In this document: positions 11,141 to 22,600 of the stretch, in pieces | How the letters are laid out: each line of letters starts with the position of its first letter | How positions within the stretch are numbered: the stretch's first letter is position 1 | Notes under the pieces: model-generated | Seen by the model: only the letters and a program-made list of their open reading frames with translations | Database searches by the model: none | What the model was told of the DNA's origin: nothing | NCBI GenBank assembly: GCA_963556195.1 | Contig: OY744531.1 | Span: forward strand, 98,947,123 to 99,011,122 | Direction: 5' to 3' | DNA: 64,000 bases | DNA from: Sepiola atlantica | Taxonomy: Eukaryota; Mollusca; Cephalopoda; Sepiida; Sepiolidae | Translations under genes and position numbers: made by a program

Positions 11141-11215
11141 AGAAAAATACAAAGACAACGTCTTTACTATCGCCAGTAAAAAAACAATTAAAAACAATCT
11201 ACGTAACTTAATATA
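11129..11215 (+). repeat. Direct repeat, copy 1 (pair at 11768-11850)
   Basis: The sequence starting TAGGAAGTAGAAAAATACAA and including TTACTATCGCCAGTAAAAAA is repeated at 11768-11850 with few changes. Copy 1 abuts the 5' head of the U2-headed SINE. It is a local duplication or a short dispersed repeat. Confidence 0.75.
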
Positions 11216-11235
11216 TTTAGGTAATAAAAAATCGT

Positions 11236-11360
11236 GAATATTCCGAGCAAGGTGTCATGGTCTGGTAGTAAGACTACAGACTATATAATCGAATGTTCGA
11301 TCGTTGTCTAGGTTAGCCATGCTGATGTCGACTGATTGCCAGAAACACGATTAAATTACT
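11236..11360 (+). mobile_element. tRNA-like SINE fragment
   Basis: GGTCTGGTAGTAAGACTACA (A-box-like region) and AATGTTCGATC (B-box-like) are spaced as in a tRNA gene, followed by GCCATGCTGATGTCGACTGA. It is related to 10700-10812 on the other strand. Confidence 0.5.
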
Positions 11361-11651
11361 TATATGTACGTACAAATTAATTAATATATATATATATCAA
11401 ATAAAGTTCGTTTTTTTCGTAAGCATCGGAGCTATTTGTTTACACCAGCAAGGACAGGACAATCCCATAAGATCAGGATTTCCAGATACATTGATAAGGC
11501 CAATTTTATTTGGAGAAATATTTGTAATTACTATAAACTAAAAATGAAAGTTTATAAAAAAATTTTTTTTTAATCTGTTACGAGTTTTCTTTTAAAAATT
11601 AATATCGGATTTTAAACATGCTTTGAAGGTATTTTACCTCATTCCTTATTC

Positions 11652-11721
<70 letters not shown>

Positions 11722-11767
11722 TAAAATAATGACACGTCCTATTAAGGCAATATTCTGTATACTCTTT

Positions 11768-11935
11768 GCTACTTAGGAAGTGGAAAAATACAAAAACAAA
11801 GCCGTTACTATCGCCAGTAAAAAACAATAACAAACTACGTAACTTAATACATCAAATATAAAATATAAAATATAAAATATAAAATATAAAATATAAAATA
11901 TAAAAAACATAAAATATAAAATGGAATGAAATAAA
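11768..11935. repeat. Direct repeat copy 2, then (AAAATAT)n
   Basis: 11768-11850 repeats 11129-11215. It runs into a heptanucleotide AAAATAT array at about 11855-11935. From there to 12060 the sequence is A-rich with no gene. Confidence 0.8.
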
Positions 11936-12074
11936 ATTAAAATATAAATTATACATTCATTGGGGATAGAGGAAATGAAAGGAAAGGGAAAGTCGGTGGG
12001 AGGGAGAAGGGAAAAGGAAGTCAAAAAATACACAGCTAATGTCTGAATGTGTGATGGCTGTTTAAGACGCGTCG

Positions 12075-12720
12075 ATATCAGCTTAATGTTTCACTTTTTT
12101 GTTTCATTTTACTTCAGTTGAAGTTCTCAGAAATCAAGGGGCCTCTACCTGGGGCTAACACTTGATCCCTATATGAGATACACAGATATTCGAATACTCT
12201 ATTAAATTTCTCTTTTATCTCTCAAACGTTGAGTTAGTAAAGAAGTTACGAACATTAATTTTAATTTTCCTCTCCCCAATTGACCAGTTGATAATGTTAT
12301 AATATATCTTTCTTTTGGTCTCTTGGTCTTACCGGATTCCAGGACCAGAATTCATCTGGTCTGGTGGAGTATCCAGTTAAGAGTAGTTACTTGAGGTAAC
12401 ATTACTTAGAGAAGGTGCCCTATTCCTCGTATGAGCTAATGCCAAATGGAACTTATTTGGGCTTCGAATACTATATTATTTTGAATATTTGGTCAGGGTT
12501 TACTTGTAGGAGTAAGTATCCCCATGTAAGGTCGTCCTGACAAACCCCTGTACAGAGAGACCGAAGACACTTGAGGATGGTGTCTAGTAGGTAATTCAAA
12601 CTCCCCTTGATGTCATTATGTGTAACTACATATATTCTGTAACTACATTAACCAGAGTACTTATATAAGTATGTTTTAGTTAAAACAAAGGTCGTACGAT
12701 TATATTGTCCATATAATGTG
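12075..12720 (+). repeat. Dispersed repeat R1, copy 1
   Basis: Landmarks in order: TTCATTTTACTTCAGTTGAA, GGGGCTAACACTTGAT, ATTCATCTGGTCTGGTGGA, TGAATATTTGGTCAGGGTTT and GTCCTGACAAACCCCTGTAC. Other copies are at 13035-13560 (plus), 18845-19330 (minus) and 61570-62060 (minus). No coding capacity seen and the class is unknown. 12620-13010 shares a further segment (GGAAATATTTTTAAGCACG) with 28560-28740. Confidence 0.85.
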
Positions 12721-13034
12721 TTGTGAAGTTGTCCCACAGTAAATAATAAATAAAGGAAGTCAAGTCGAGGGTTGGTTTAACAAGTGTATTAACAAAGTAA
12801 GAAACTGACTAGCTCTTGGCTAGACAGTTACAAGACTGTGCTTTGTCTTCAGTGTCTCTGGTGACTCGCACTATTTATAGTGACAACCGGTGTAGTTTCT
12901 CCTGTGTAGGAACGGCCGGTGTAACATAATGGAAATATTTTTAAGCACGCCATCAATATACAACAGGTGAAGGTTTCAACTGTGGAATTCCCATGGGTGC
13001 CTCTAGTAAGAATATATTATAATACAGTTATACT

Positions 13035-13560
13035 TTTTGTTTCATTTTACTTCAGTCGAAGTTCTCAGAAATGAAGGAGCCCCTTTCTGGAGCTAACACT
13101 TAGTTTCTATATGAGATACATAGATATTCGAATAGTCTATTAAAGTTCTCCTTTAATTGTCAAACGTTGATTTAGTAAAGAAGTTAAGAACATTAATTTG
13201 CATCTACCTAATTGACCATTTAACTATGTTATAGTATATCTTTCTTGTTGTCTTTTGATGTTAACGGATTCCAGGGCAATAATTCATCTGGTCTGGTGGA
13301 TATCCAGCTCAGTGCTGTTACTTAAGATATCATTACTTGGAGAAGGTGCATCATTCCTCGTATGGGCCAATGTATAGCCGTTTCTAGGGGATCTTTTTTA
13401 AGCTTCAAATACTATGTTATTTTGAATATTTGGTCAGGATATATATTTGTCGGGTGAAGTATCCTCATGTCAGGTTGTCCTGACAAACCCTTGTACAGAG
13501 AAACCGAAGACACTCAAGGATGGTGTCTAGTAGGTAATTCACACTCCCTTATACATATGT
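13035..13560 (+). repeat. Dispersed repeat R1, copy 2
   Basis: Same landmarks as the copy at 12075, in tandem orientation about 960 bp away, with roughly 10-15% visible differences. The pair may reflect a local duplication. Confidence 0.85.
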
Positions 13561-13574
13561 GTGTGCGTACATAA

Positions 13575-14200
13575 TTATTGGTCCCCCGATTTATAAAATC
13601 GGGGAACTTATGTTTTGAGGCATGTCCGTCCGTCCGTCCATCCGTCCGTCCGTCCGGATTTTTCTCCGCAACCATCCATTGAATTTCTCTGAAATTTTGC
13701 ATGAAGTTGTAACTTTGGTCAGGTTAGAAAGTGACATTCTCCGATTTTTGTAAAAAAATCTGGTTAGCCCCCCAGGGGGTCAAAAGGCCCCGAAATGGCA
13801 AAAAAATGACATTTTTTGCCCAATAACTTTTCATCCATCCATTCAATTTCTCTGAAACTTGGCCAAAATGTGGAGGCAATTGTTCCTAATAGAAAATAAG
13901 TATCGCTGACCTTGGAAAAATCTGGTTCGCGTCCCCAGGGGGTCAAAAGCCCCCAAAATAGCAAAAAATGACCCTTTTCTCCCATAACGTTTGATCCATC
14001 CATTCAATTTTTCTGAAACTTGGCCAAAATGTAGAGGCAATTGTTTTGGATATAAAATGAGCATCCTTGACCTAAAAAAATTCTGGTTCGCGCCCCCAGA
14101 GGGTCAAAGGGGGGTCAAAAAATGCCCCAAATTGCCCAAATTTATTGCATTTTGCACTCGCCACATCGAGTCACATACAGAGGGGGACCACGCACGCGCG
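13575..14200 (+). repeat. Dispersed repeat R2 with three ~160-bp internal units
   Basis: A (TCCG)n stretch at 13623-13657 leads into three diverged units beginning at about 13669, 13834 and 13994. Each has CATCCATTCAATTT, CTGAAACTTGGCCAAAATGT and then CAGGGGGTCAAAAG. The short open frames on the minus strand come from this periodicity. Repeats of this general look are common in marine invertebrates (recollection, not checked). Confidence 0.85.
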
Positions 14201-14344
14201 GCTTGTTTATCATTAGTTTCTGTAAGTTGCAAGATTAATGACTAATCATATTTCTTTAATAATATGTTACCTATATTATGCCAACCTATGTAAATCGGTT
14301 GCCCATGGAAACTACGTTGTTTTTCTTTTTCTTTCATTCATCTT

Positions 14345-14415
14345 TTTAAGCTTCGTTACTACTACTACTATTACTACTACTACTACTACTACTACTGCTA
14401 CTACTACTACTCGAC
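14345..14415. repeat. (ACT)n microsatellite
   Basis: Trinucleotide run TACTACTAC with few interruptions. The encoded poly-Thr frame is an artefact. Confidence 0.95.
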
Positions 14416-14584
14416 CGACCACGCCCATTCTTAACCCACAAAAATCTCTTTACCTACAAACCGCGTAGTCTCACCTGACATTTGTACGCACACGTATGTT
14501 TATATGTTTTATTGAAAGCCTTTTTCGTCTTACTCTTTGATCTGCTAAGATGGGGAAAGGCAGGAAAGTAAGTCAAATATGTGT

Positions 14585-14765
14585 TGCTGTGATGGTTGTT
14601 GCTGTTGCAGCTGTTGTTGTTGCTGTTGTTGTTGTTGCTGTTGTTGCTGTTGTTGTTGTTGTTGTTGCTGTTGTTGTTGCTGTTGTTGCTTCTGCAGCTG
14701 TTGTTGTTGTTGTTGTGGTGGTGGTGGTGGTGGTGGTGGTGGTGGTGGTGGTGGTGGTGGTGGTA
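14585..14765. repeat. (TTG/CTG)n followed by (GGT)n
   Basis: About 130 bp of TTG with CTG interruptions changes abruptly to about 50 bp of GGT. The poly-Val, poly-Thr and poly-Cys frames are artefacts. Confidence 0.95.
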
Positions 14766-15131
14766 AGCAAGTCAGTCTTCTGCATAGAGCTCACGAAAAT
14801 CGTGCCTAAGGATTGTCTGGTCTGCATGAAGTCTTTCTCGTTACTCGGAGCTATTCGTTAACCTAAAAGATTGCATGGTTTGATCCCCAACACATAGAGC
14901 AACAAGGTTTAACGTTTGCATGCGAAGTCGGGGAGGATTCCCCCCCCCCCAAAAAAAAACACACACACAAATAAATGCCGTAGAAACAACGCTTCCACTG
15001 TCCTCATATTAATCTGCGATTCCGCGCCCGACACGCCATTGCTTGCCACATGCAGAGGCAGAAACGACCAGAGGACGACGTATTCTGATGCCGACTTCTC
15101 CTAGATTTTCACCATAGCCCTGTTAACCAGA

Positions 15132-15551
15132 TTGCGACACTACACCGCTTGGTGCCAGACCCGTCCGCTATGGGTGGCCATGCCAGTAACCGATGTTCCA
15201 GACGGCATAACTGTGACACTATCACGTTGTTATCGCTCCTACCCCGATGATGAAACCTGGGATTTTAATGGGGATGATGCCCTGATTATCGTTCATGAAA
15301 TTTCTCAGAATAGACTTTCGCAACCGACAGTTTCACAGAAACCCAGAATTCAACAAAAGAGTTTCAGGAGTTCCGAAAAAAATACTAATAGTTTAACCAT
15401 ATGTGAATGCCCGTTGCGTCATGTTAACGCTGTTTTTTTTTATTATTCACTGTCGAAAAATAATACTTTTAGAGGCGGGATTTTGGCGAGCGGAATCCGG
15501 TTCAAATTTTTTAAAGCATTTTACAAACGTGCACAAAAGAGAGACATGTAA
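15132..15551 (+). other. Unrecognised 139-codon open frame
   Basis: A frame from a TTG runs 139 codons without low-complexity sequence. It starts near Cys-Gln-Thr-Arg-Pro-Leu-Trp-Val and has a Pro-Asp-Asp-Glu-Thr-Trp-Asp-Phe-Asn patch at residues ~37-45. I recognise no domain, and there is no ATG at the start or evident splice context. In a window this AT-rich it is one of the few non-repetitive frames, so it is recorded, but a chance or repeat-derived frame is more likely. Confidence 0.2.
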
Positions 15552-15599
15552 AAGTCATCACCTAAAAACATAAACAGAACTTATTCGATTTGAAACCTT

Positions 15600-16265
15600 A
15601 TCTCTGTTTATATAAAGTTAGGTATGTGTATAGGTTTATATATATATGTATGCACAATATTTACTCCTAAACTAATTAACCGATCATTATAAATTTTACA
15701 ACACACTTGCTAGGCCTAAGGGTCGTGTGTGGGCCATATATTTAGTTTAATTTATTTTTATGCAAATGGGATAAAAGGGAGGGGGGCTTCATTAAAATTA
15801 AGATACATTCGATATTTTGTTAATTTTTATAATATTTATTAGACATCAGTTAATAAATATTAGACATCAGATAATAAATATTAGACATCAGTTAATAAAT
15901 ATTCACCAAGTTTCAGTTTCTTTGGAGTATTTTAAAGGGGGTTAGACGGTATAATATTCCCACAGTTTCGGTTTCTTTGGGGTATTTTGAAGGGGGTTAG
16001 AGGGTATAATATGAGCACAACCTCCCATTTGAAATTTCAAATATTTTAGATTTGTATTGAATTTCATCCATAGTCATTAGACACCAATTAAGCAAAATTC
16101 CTTTAATTTTACTTTATTTTTAAGACGCCTTCAGCTAAAGCTTTAATTTTTAGACATCATCTAGAATCGAAAGGATGTAATGGATTTTGATCAATATTGG
16201 AATAAGGATTCTAAACACAAGGTTTAGTATAATTATATTTTGATTTTAATCTTCGTAAGCGTGCA
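15600..16265 (+). repeat. Dispersed repeat R3, copy 1
   Basis: It contains ACTAATTAACCGATCATTA, a 60-bp internal duplication (TTTCAGTTTCTTTGGAGTAT at ~15912 and again at ~15966), and GTAATGGATTTTGATCA near 16170. The same order recurs at 58225-58350 and 59330-60080, where a LINE tail interrupts it. 15840-15905 also holds three tandem copies of AATAAATATTAGACATCAG. No protein is encoded. Confidence 0.7.
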
Positions 16266-16364
16266 TAAACGCTGTGCAAAACTGTTGCGCCAAAATTTAT
16301 TTTTTTGTAAAAACAAAATAAAAAGGTGGGGGTTAATGGTGCTCCCAGTGACTTTTTTATATAC

Positions 16365-16840
16365 TAACAAGTTACCGCTTGTCAAGGACCAAAGGCCACT
16401 CGAGGATCAGAGTCAATGAGTTGACACTGGTTAAAATCTGATTATTTAAGATGACGGCTAAACAAGAACTTGTTAACATTGGACTTGAAAACGACCATGT
16501 TGTAGTCAGCTGGGAAGCAGTCCCGTGGTATAATGTTCCACATACGTGTAGTTCTTGGAAAGAAACTCTGCTCATGGAAATTCCGTTTACTTTTAGGTAC
16601 ACAGAGGGAGAAGGAAAATTATTTACTGCGGTTTTAGCTAGACTAGTTTTTGTTGTGAATGTTTTACAGAAGTGGTGATCAATAGTTTTGGAGCTCAGTC
16701 GAGCATTTAACATAAAAAAATAATGATAGAGTAGAGAAAGACTAGCAACCTCTTTTTTTCTGTGAGAAAGAGACAGTGGGTGAGAGAATAGGACATCCCC
16801 CACTAGATTTCGAAGCCGTTTTTTTTTTACTTCCACCTAG
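16365..16840 (-). mobile_element. LINE 3'-end fragment (family L2)
   Basis: A 154-codon minus-strand frame starts with Lys-Lys-Arg-Leu-Arg-Asn-Leu-Val-Gly, then Ser-His-Arg-Lys-Lys-Glu-Val-Ala-Ser-Leu-Ser-Leu-Leu-Tyr. This is the usual order in the C-terminal region after the RT domain of Jockey/CR1-like LINEs (QKR..NLVG...SHRR-VASL-LFY). The rest is frameshifted relative to the family. The YxDD region is absent, so it is a dead 5'-truncated copy. Related copies: 49640-50230, 50295-50835. Confidence 0.75.
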
Positions 16841-17440
16841 GCAGTTTACTATCATTTATTCGTTAGTCTAACTGATTTACGGCATATCAACTTGATTTAG
16901 GTGATTTGATGTCGAAACAACGCCCATTTAAACGATTCAATGTTTAACGATTAGTGGAACACAAGTTGCTATTGTCTAAATAACTGGTAGAAAATTTCCA
17001 GTTCATACCTTTCCCAGTATCAGTATGTAAATAACATCAACGGATACAATAGGCATAATCGAATCTCTAGGTCGCGACGGTATAATTTAGGCCAGTCACC
17101 CACCCTCCAATAAAAAAATAGAATTTGTTGAAATCCTACAAAAGTGACGGGAAAAGTATGCGTCGCCATTGTTCGCACTAATATTCGTATAGAATAACGT
17201 CTCAATCAGGGAAGTTTTTAAAATAAATATGTAAGAACGAAAACCTATCAAACCGGAAAGTTAAAAAAAGAAATATGTATCATTATGGAAATAGAGTGAA
17301 AGATTTATGTTCAAATTCATTTCAGACTATGAGAGAGGGTTGCCTAACTTGCTTTTTGCTTTCTCTCTTTCCCTAAGCACTTGAAATGGTTTCGTCCAGC
17401 AGTTATTTTATTCGCTAACTTTCACGTAGCGAGATAGATA
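16841..17440. other. No gene seen
   Basis: AT-rich sequence with stops in all frames. The last ~40 bp lead into the U2-headed SINE. Confidence 0.5.
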
Positions 17441-17444
17441 AGAT

Positions 17445-17612
17445 CAAAGTGTAGTATCTGTTCCGATGGATACTGCACCCCATAGATTGGTATTGTCTTG
17501 GTCTTCGGGGCTTGATTTACGCCGGTCTATGGGTCTGTCCTGTGTAGTTCTAGGAGGTCCACCGTCCCAGGCTTCGCCTCCCCTCTTTGGGGAGGAGTAA
17601 GTTTATTGCTTA
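17445..17612 (+). mobile_element. U2-snRNA-headed SINE, 3' truncated by a MITE
   Basis: Starts at GATCAAAGTGTAGTATCTGT (U2-like), then GCTTGATTTACGCCGGTCTA, GTCCACCGTCCCAGGCTTCG and CCCCTCTTTGGGGAGGAGTA, and stops at TTATTGCTTA where the hairpin element begins. The rest of the SINE does not resume at 17859. Confidence 0.85.
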
Positions 17613-17858
17613 CACAGTCATGTACAAAATCTGCGACACTGGCATGTCAATGTTATCGATCAACAGTTATTATAAACTGAGATCTCATGAGGAAGATTTA
17701 GAATCCTATCTTAACCTTAGATCATATTTGGAGAGAACCAAATATAATCTAAGGTTAAGATCGGATTCTAACTCTGCCTGATTAGATCTCAGTTTATAAT
17801 AACTGTTGATCGATAACATCGACATGCCAGTGTCGCAGATTTTGTACATGTCTGTGTA
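17611..17858. mobile_element. Long-hairpin MITE with TA target duplication
   Basis: Nearly the whole element is two reverse-complement arms, about 17613-17731 and 17738-17856. The ends read CACAG...CTGTG and are flanked by TA on both sides, as expected of Tc1/mariner-type insertion. Centre: GGAGAGAACC. It interrupts a U2-headed SINE, so it is younger than that copy or replaced its 3' part. No transposase. Confidence 0.8.
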
Positions 17859-17959
17859 AATAAAAATAATCATATATAAAAGCTCTATTGGATATTGAGC
17901 ACTTTTTTATAAACCCGATTGAAATTCTTTGGATTACTACCCTGTGGATGTTTTACCTG

Positions 17960-17960
17960 G

Positions 17961-18052
<92 letters not shown>
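17960..18052. repeat. (ATT)n then (AT)n
   Basis: About 40 bp of ATT trinucleotide followed by about 50 bp of AT dinucleotide; adjoins the tail of the next U2-headed SINE. Confidence 0.97.
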
Positions 18053-18053
<1 letters not shown>

Positions 18054-18064
18054 TCATTGGAAGT

Positions 18065-18385
18065 GAATATTGATTTACTCTTCTCCAGGAGTTAGGCACA
18101 AGGCCAGTTTTTATCTTACTCCCACAAGTAAGATGTGACCCAAGGTCGGGTCGGGAAAGTGGGGTTTAAAAATTGTCTGGGCAGCCCCGTCGGCATTACC
18201 CGGTAGGGGCGCCTCAGGCAGTAAGCAATAAGCTTACTCCTCCCCAAAGAGGGGAGGCGAAGCCTGGGAGGGTGGATCTCCTAAACCTGTACAGGACAGA
18301 CCCATAGACCGGCGTAAATCAAGCCTCGAAGTCCAAGACAATACCAGTCTATGAGGTGCAGTATCCATCGGAACAGAAACTAACG
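18065..18385 (-). mobile_element. U2-snRNA-headed SINE
   Basis: Minus-strand copy with the shared tail (GGCACAAGGCCAGTTTTTAT on plus), central CAGCCCCGTCGGCATTACCC, and the CCTCCCCAAAGAGGGGAGG block. At the 5' end it breaks off inside the U2 part: GTATCCATCGGAACAGA is present but the rest of the U2 head is missing. A ~30-bp deletion removes part of the body near 18165 relative to the copy at 10812. Confidence 0.85.
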
Positions 18386-18399
18386 AAATCAAAAAACTA

Positions 18400-18560
18400 T
18401 TTAAATACTCAATTTCTGACCATTTCACCCATCGTTTCCAATCTTCTCATGATGTCCTTGGTGTTCTTCATCACCAACTGACAATCTCACTAACCTTTAT
18501 CCTCGAGTGGCCTATGAGCCTTGATAAGCGGTGACTCAGTAAAAAAAAATACCCTCCCAA
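18400..18560 (+). mobile_element. LINE 3' tail (family L2)
   Basis: Plus-strand tail with CAACTGACAATCTCACTAAC and CCTCGAGTGGCCTATGAGCC, then TTGATAAGCGGTGACT. The A-run at 18541 is at the expected end. It matches 37545-37690 and the minus-strand copies. Confidence 0.7.
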
Positions 18561-18724
18561 CAGAAAAATAAGACCACATCCAGTTTTCTGATTTTTTTTT
18601 TTAATCGAAACCAAGGAGGTTGATCTTTGAGTGGGAGTGGGACTTTAGTGGGAGGAAATAAAGTAGGAATTATATGTGGGGTAGAAGAAGTATGAGACAT
18701 ATTTGGGCTGCACTCGAATGAGCA

Positions 18725-18830
18725 TTTAGATAACTTGAATGCCTCCAGGGGAAAACTTGAATGCCTCCAGGGGAGAACTTGAATGCCTCCAGGGGAGAAC
18801 TTGAATGCCTCCAGGGGAGAACTTGAATCT
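18725..18830. repeat. 22-bp minisatellite, about five units
   Basis: TTGAATGCCTCCAGGGGAGA repeats at 22-bp spacing, next to the end of the inverted R1 copy. No gene is implied. Confidence 0.9.
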
Positions 18831-18844
18831 CCCTAAGACACTGT

Positions 18845-19330
18845 CCTCGAGTGTCTACGGTCTCCCTGTATAGAGGTTTGTCAGGACAACCTTGCATGGG
18901 GATACTTCAGCCTACACGTAAACCCTGACCAAATATTCAGTATAACATAGTATTCAAAGCCCAAATAAGATCCCCTATGGTGTGGCTACGCTGGCTCATA
19001 CGAAGAATGGTGCACCTTCTTCAAGTGGTGTTGCCTCTAGTAACAGCACTAAGATCGATACTCCACCAGACTAGATGAATTATTGTCCTTGAATCCGGTA
19101 AGACCAATAGACCACATGAAATGTATACTATAAAATATTTAACTGGTCAATTGGGGAGACGAGAATCAATGGTCTTCATTTTTTTATTTAACTCAACTTT
19201 TGAGAGGTAAAAGAGAACTATAATTGAACACTCGGATATCTGTGTATCTCATATTGAGATCAAGTGTTAGCCCCAGAAAAGGGGCACCTTGATTTCTGAA
19301 AACTTCCAACTGAAATAAAATGAAAAAAAT
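18845..19330 (-). repeat. Dispersed repeat R1, copy 3 (minus)
   Basis: Reverse complement of the R1 landmarks, e.g. GTTTGTCAGGACAACCTTGC and CATTTCATTTCAGTTGG-like end. 19330-20130 that follows is ordinary sequence in which I see no gene. Confidence 0.85.
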
Positions 19331-20137
19331 AATTAGTTTTGTTGTGGACTGATCCAGATTTACCCATAGTGACAGGATGGATTAGTCAGGTCGCTATAAC
19401 GTCGACACCTTTGCCTTACCAAAGGGGAACCGCTTAGCGCACCGCTTAGCGCACGTCTGCCTAGAGCCTGCATTTGCGAATGACTTGTATGTAATTAAGT
19501 ATTCTTAATACATTTCGTATTCCTTTCTATTCTTGCCTTGTGTTCTTATTTATTTATTGTTACTACTACGATATAACAGTTTTGTATCGCCGTTTTCTGA
19601 ACGAGAGTTCTTCCCAGGGTTTAGACCTCGGTTGACATTTGACTGTGTCACAAAAAAGATCTCTGTTTCGGGTTTAGGGTTTTACATATAGCGTGGGTTA
19701 CGGCTGAACTAATGATGAAAAATGACGCTATCCTCGATACGAATTAAGCATTTGTAGGAATTTGTACGACTAACGCGCACCTCACAAATGTATGAATGCG
19801 AAACAGCTGTTTATTTTTTGACTTCGAAGGTTAAAAGGACGTCTAAACTAGATTTACATATCGAGAAGGGATAAGATCTGCACAAGAAAACCAGACTTTC
19901 ACGCTTCTCTGGTCGTTACGCCCGTGCGTGTAGTCAGCCTAAACATCTTCTACAATCTATACTAATACAAGAGACGTACGTTTGTCTGTTTGTCTGTTTG
20001 TCTTTCTCGCCATCTGTATGTCCCTTGACTAATGTTAGCTTATTAGACCTAGGAAGGTGAGATCTTGTAGCAATCGTCATCTTAAACGAGTCACTAGACT
20101 GATATCTACACTTCTTACCTATCCCTGCTCTTTAGAA

Positions 20138-20236
<99 letters not shown>

Positions 20237-20389
20237 AAGAGAGAAGAAGAGAGAGAATGAAAAGTTCACATATGGAAGCGTTGATGAAATGGCGATAATA
20301 GTGGGAATATTGTGTGTGTAGGGTGTATATCACCGAAAGTGCTTATTATCGCCATTTCATCAACGCTTCCATGCGTGAACTTTTCATTC
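20138..20389. repeat. (TA)n, (AG)n and a short hairpin
   Basis: (TA)n at 20138-20194 and (AG)n at 20195-20232 are followed by arms 20255-20301 and 20343-20389 that are near-perfect reverse complements (GAATGAAAAGTTCAC against its complement). The loop holds TATATCACCGAAAGTGCTTA, which recurs at 20544 as TATATCACCGAGGGTGCTCA. Confidence 0.85.
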
Positions 20390-20634
20390 TACCCTATTAA
20401 CGTACCCGCGTGCGAGACACACCGGCATATCAACATTAATCGTCGATAACATCAAGACGAATTTCAACTTGACTGCGATAATATGTATCAATCAAGAAGG
20501 ATTAAACGAAAATAGAGGAGGAAAAATATGCTTATACTTCTGTATATCACCGAGGGTGCTCAAGTTTTTAAGATAAATAAATAATTTATTTTAAAAAAAA
20601 AAACTGCGTTGTCCAGGCTTTTCAAAATATTCTT

Positions 20635-21043
<409 letters not shown>

Positions 21044-21046
<3 letters not shown>

Positions 21047-21860
21047 AAATCTTTTAAATTCCTGCGAGGACTCTGTAATACCTGACTAGTACACGGGCGC
21101 AAAATTACGCCTCTCGGTATGATGGACTTGTAGATCTTGTCAGGTAATCCATCTAGGAGAAGGAAAACTCTGATATAAAAACTGTGATACTGATTCTTAC
21201 GTCTTGGCAGCAAACCGCTGGGTGGAAGGGAAGCCTCCTTAATTCTGATCGACAACTTTCCTAGAGTTGGAGACTCGAACAAAATATCCGGTTTGCAAAC
21301 CTAAAATTGCTTAAGGAGTAGATAGGCTCTTCCTATCGAACGGCCTTTGCACTCCTTCTTTGTCTATTAGCCAGGCGCAGAGGTACTAGCGCATGAACAC
21401 CTCAAAGGCACCCAGTGCTTGGCCTTGTTTCCTAAATGAGACAATAACCACTGTCTCTCTTTCTCTCTATCTGGGCAACTCGAGAGAAAGTTTTTATCAC
21501 TAAGTCTTACATGATTAGTCCGGATCGCTTTTTTCTGACAGGTTGAGGGTACAGGTTAGGCAGCTTGTCTGGCTGCTGTTTCCAACTGGTAGTACACGAG
21601 CCCTAAGTCTTAGGTAGCGCTAAGAGCAGCTGCTCGATCAAAAGTTGTAAAATATCGTGGGTAACTGTATGTGATAGTTTGCGAATGGAAAGGGTCCCTA
21701 AAGTTGTCTCCGGTCGGCTTCCCCGAGGCCACAACCCCCATGTATCAAGTCTTGATTCATGGTGTGGTTGTGTGGGCTTATTGGCACCAAAAATTGGGTA
21801 AAACTAATTCGAGCTCCCGGCATTTGACAATGTTTACATTGTAGATATCACTTAGATTTA
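21044..21860. other. No recognisable gene
   Basis: Relatively GC-balanced sequence. A 109-codon minus-strand frame (20953-21282) is non-repetitive over about 80 residues but its end is (Ile-Tyr)n from the adjacent microsatellite. I recognise no domain and do not call it a gene. Confidence 0.5.
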
Positions 21861-21869
21861 TCCAGTGTC

Positions 21870-22005
21870 GTATGATAGCGCAGGGGTAGAGGCGCCGACC
21901 GTCAGTTCGACGGTTGAGTTTTAATTCCGGCTTAACGCATTAGATGGTCTAGCCGTACTGAAGAGATGTGATATTGCGAAACAGTCTGTATGTGGATGAC
22001 TATAT
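21870..22005 (+). mobile_element. tRNA-headed SINE with hammerhead-like tail
   Basis: A tRNA-like head (GCGCAGGGGTAGAGGCGCCG with a B-box-like GAGTTTTAATTCC) is followed by GGTCTAGCCGTACTGAAGAG, then TTGCGAAACAGTCTGTATGT. CTGAAGA (21958-21964) and GAAA (21978-21981) sit at hammerhead spacing, with AGTC after GAAA as the expected cleavage triplet. The core U7 is changed to A in this copy. Confidence 0.6.
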
Positions 22006-22224
22006 AAAGCTCCCTTTCTTTTTTTATTTACTTAAACATGATAATACGACGAAGGTTTCTAATAACGTAAACATTTGAATGACTTCAAAGGCAAGTTCAT
22101 TGATTAAGAGATTTCTGTGGTCTCAGAGTGAAGTGGTCAAGCGACGAGCAGGATCGAGGAAAAGCTGTTGGATTAAAAAGATGAAAGTTACCGAATGCAA
22201 TAGATGTACATATTTAAGCTTATT

Positions 22225-22600
22225 ATTATATGTAACATAATATGTAACAAATATATAACATAATATGTAACAAATATATAACATAATATGTAACATAATA
22301 TATAACATAATATGTAACAAATATATAACATAATATGTAACAAATATATAACACAATATGTAACATAATATATAACATAATATGTAACAAATATATAACA
22401 TGATATGTAACAAATATATAACATAATATGTAACATAATATATAACATAATATGTAACAAATATATAACATGATATGTAACAAATATATAACATAATATG
22501 TAACAAATATATAACATAATATGTAACAAATATATAACATAATATGTAACAAATATATAACATAATATGTAACATAACATGTAACATAACATGTAACATA
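22225..22600. repeat. 23-bp A+T minisatellite
   Basis: Units of 11 bp (AACAAATATAT) and 12 bp (AACATAATATGT) alternate, usually as 23-bp pairs. Since 23 is not divisible by three, each minus-strand frame stays open by cycling through the three phases, giving overlapping Tyr/Ile/Leu/Cys-rich frames of 138-158 codons. Not genes. Confidence 0.95.

Noticed and set aside
22225..22600. CRISPR-like array
   Set aside because: No unique spacers; it is a plain minisatellite. The exact 30- and 39-bp arrays at 9469 and 48731 are also continuous repeats without spacers.
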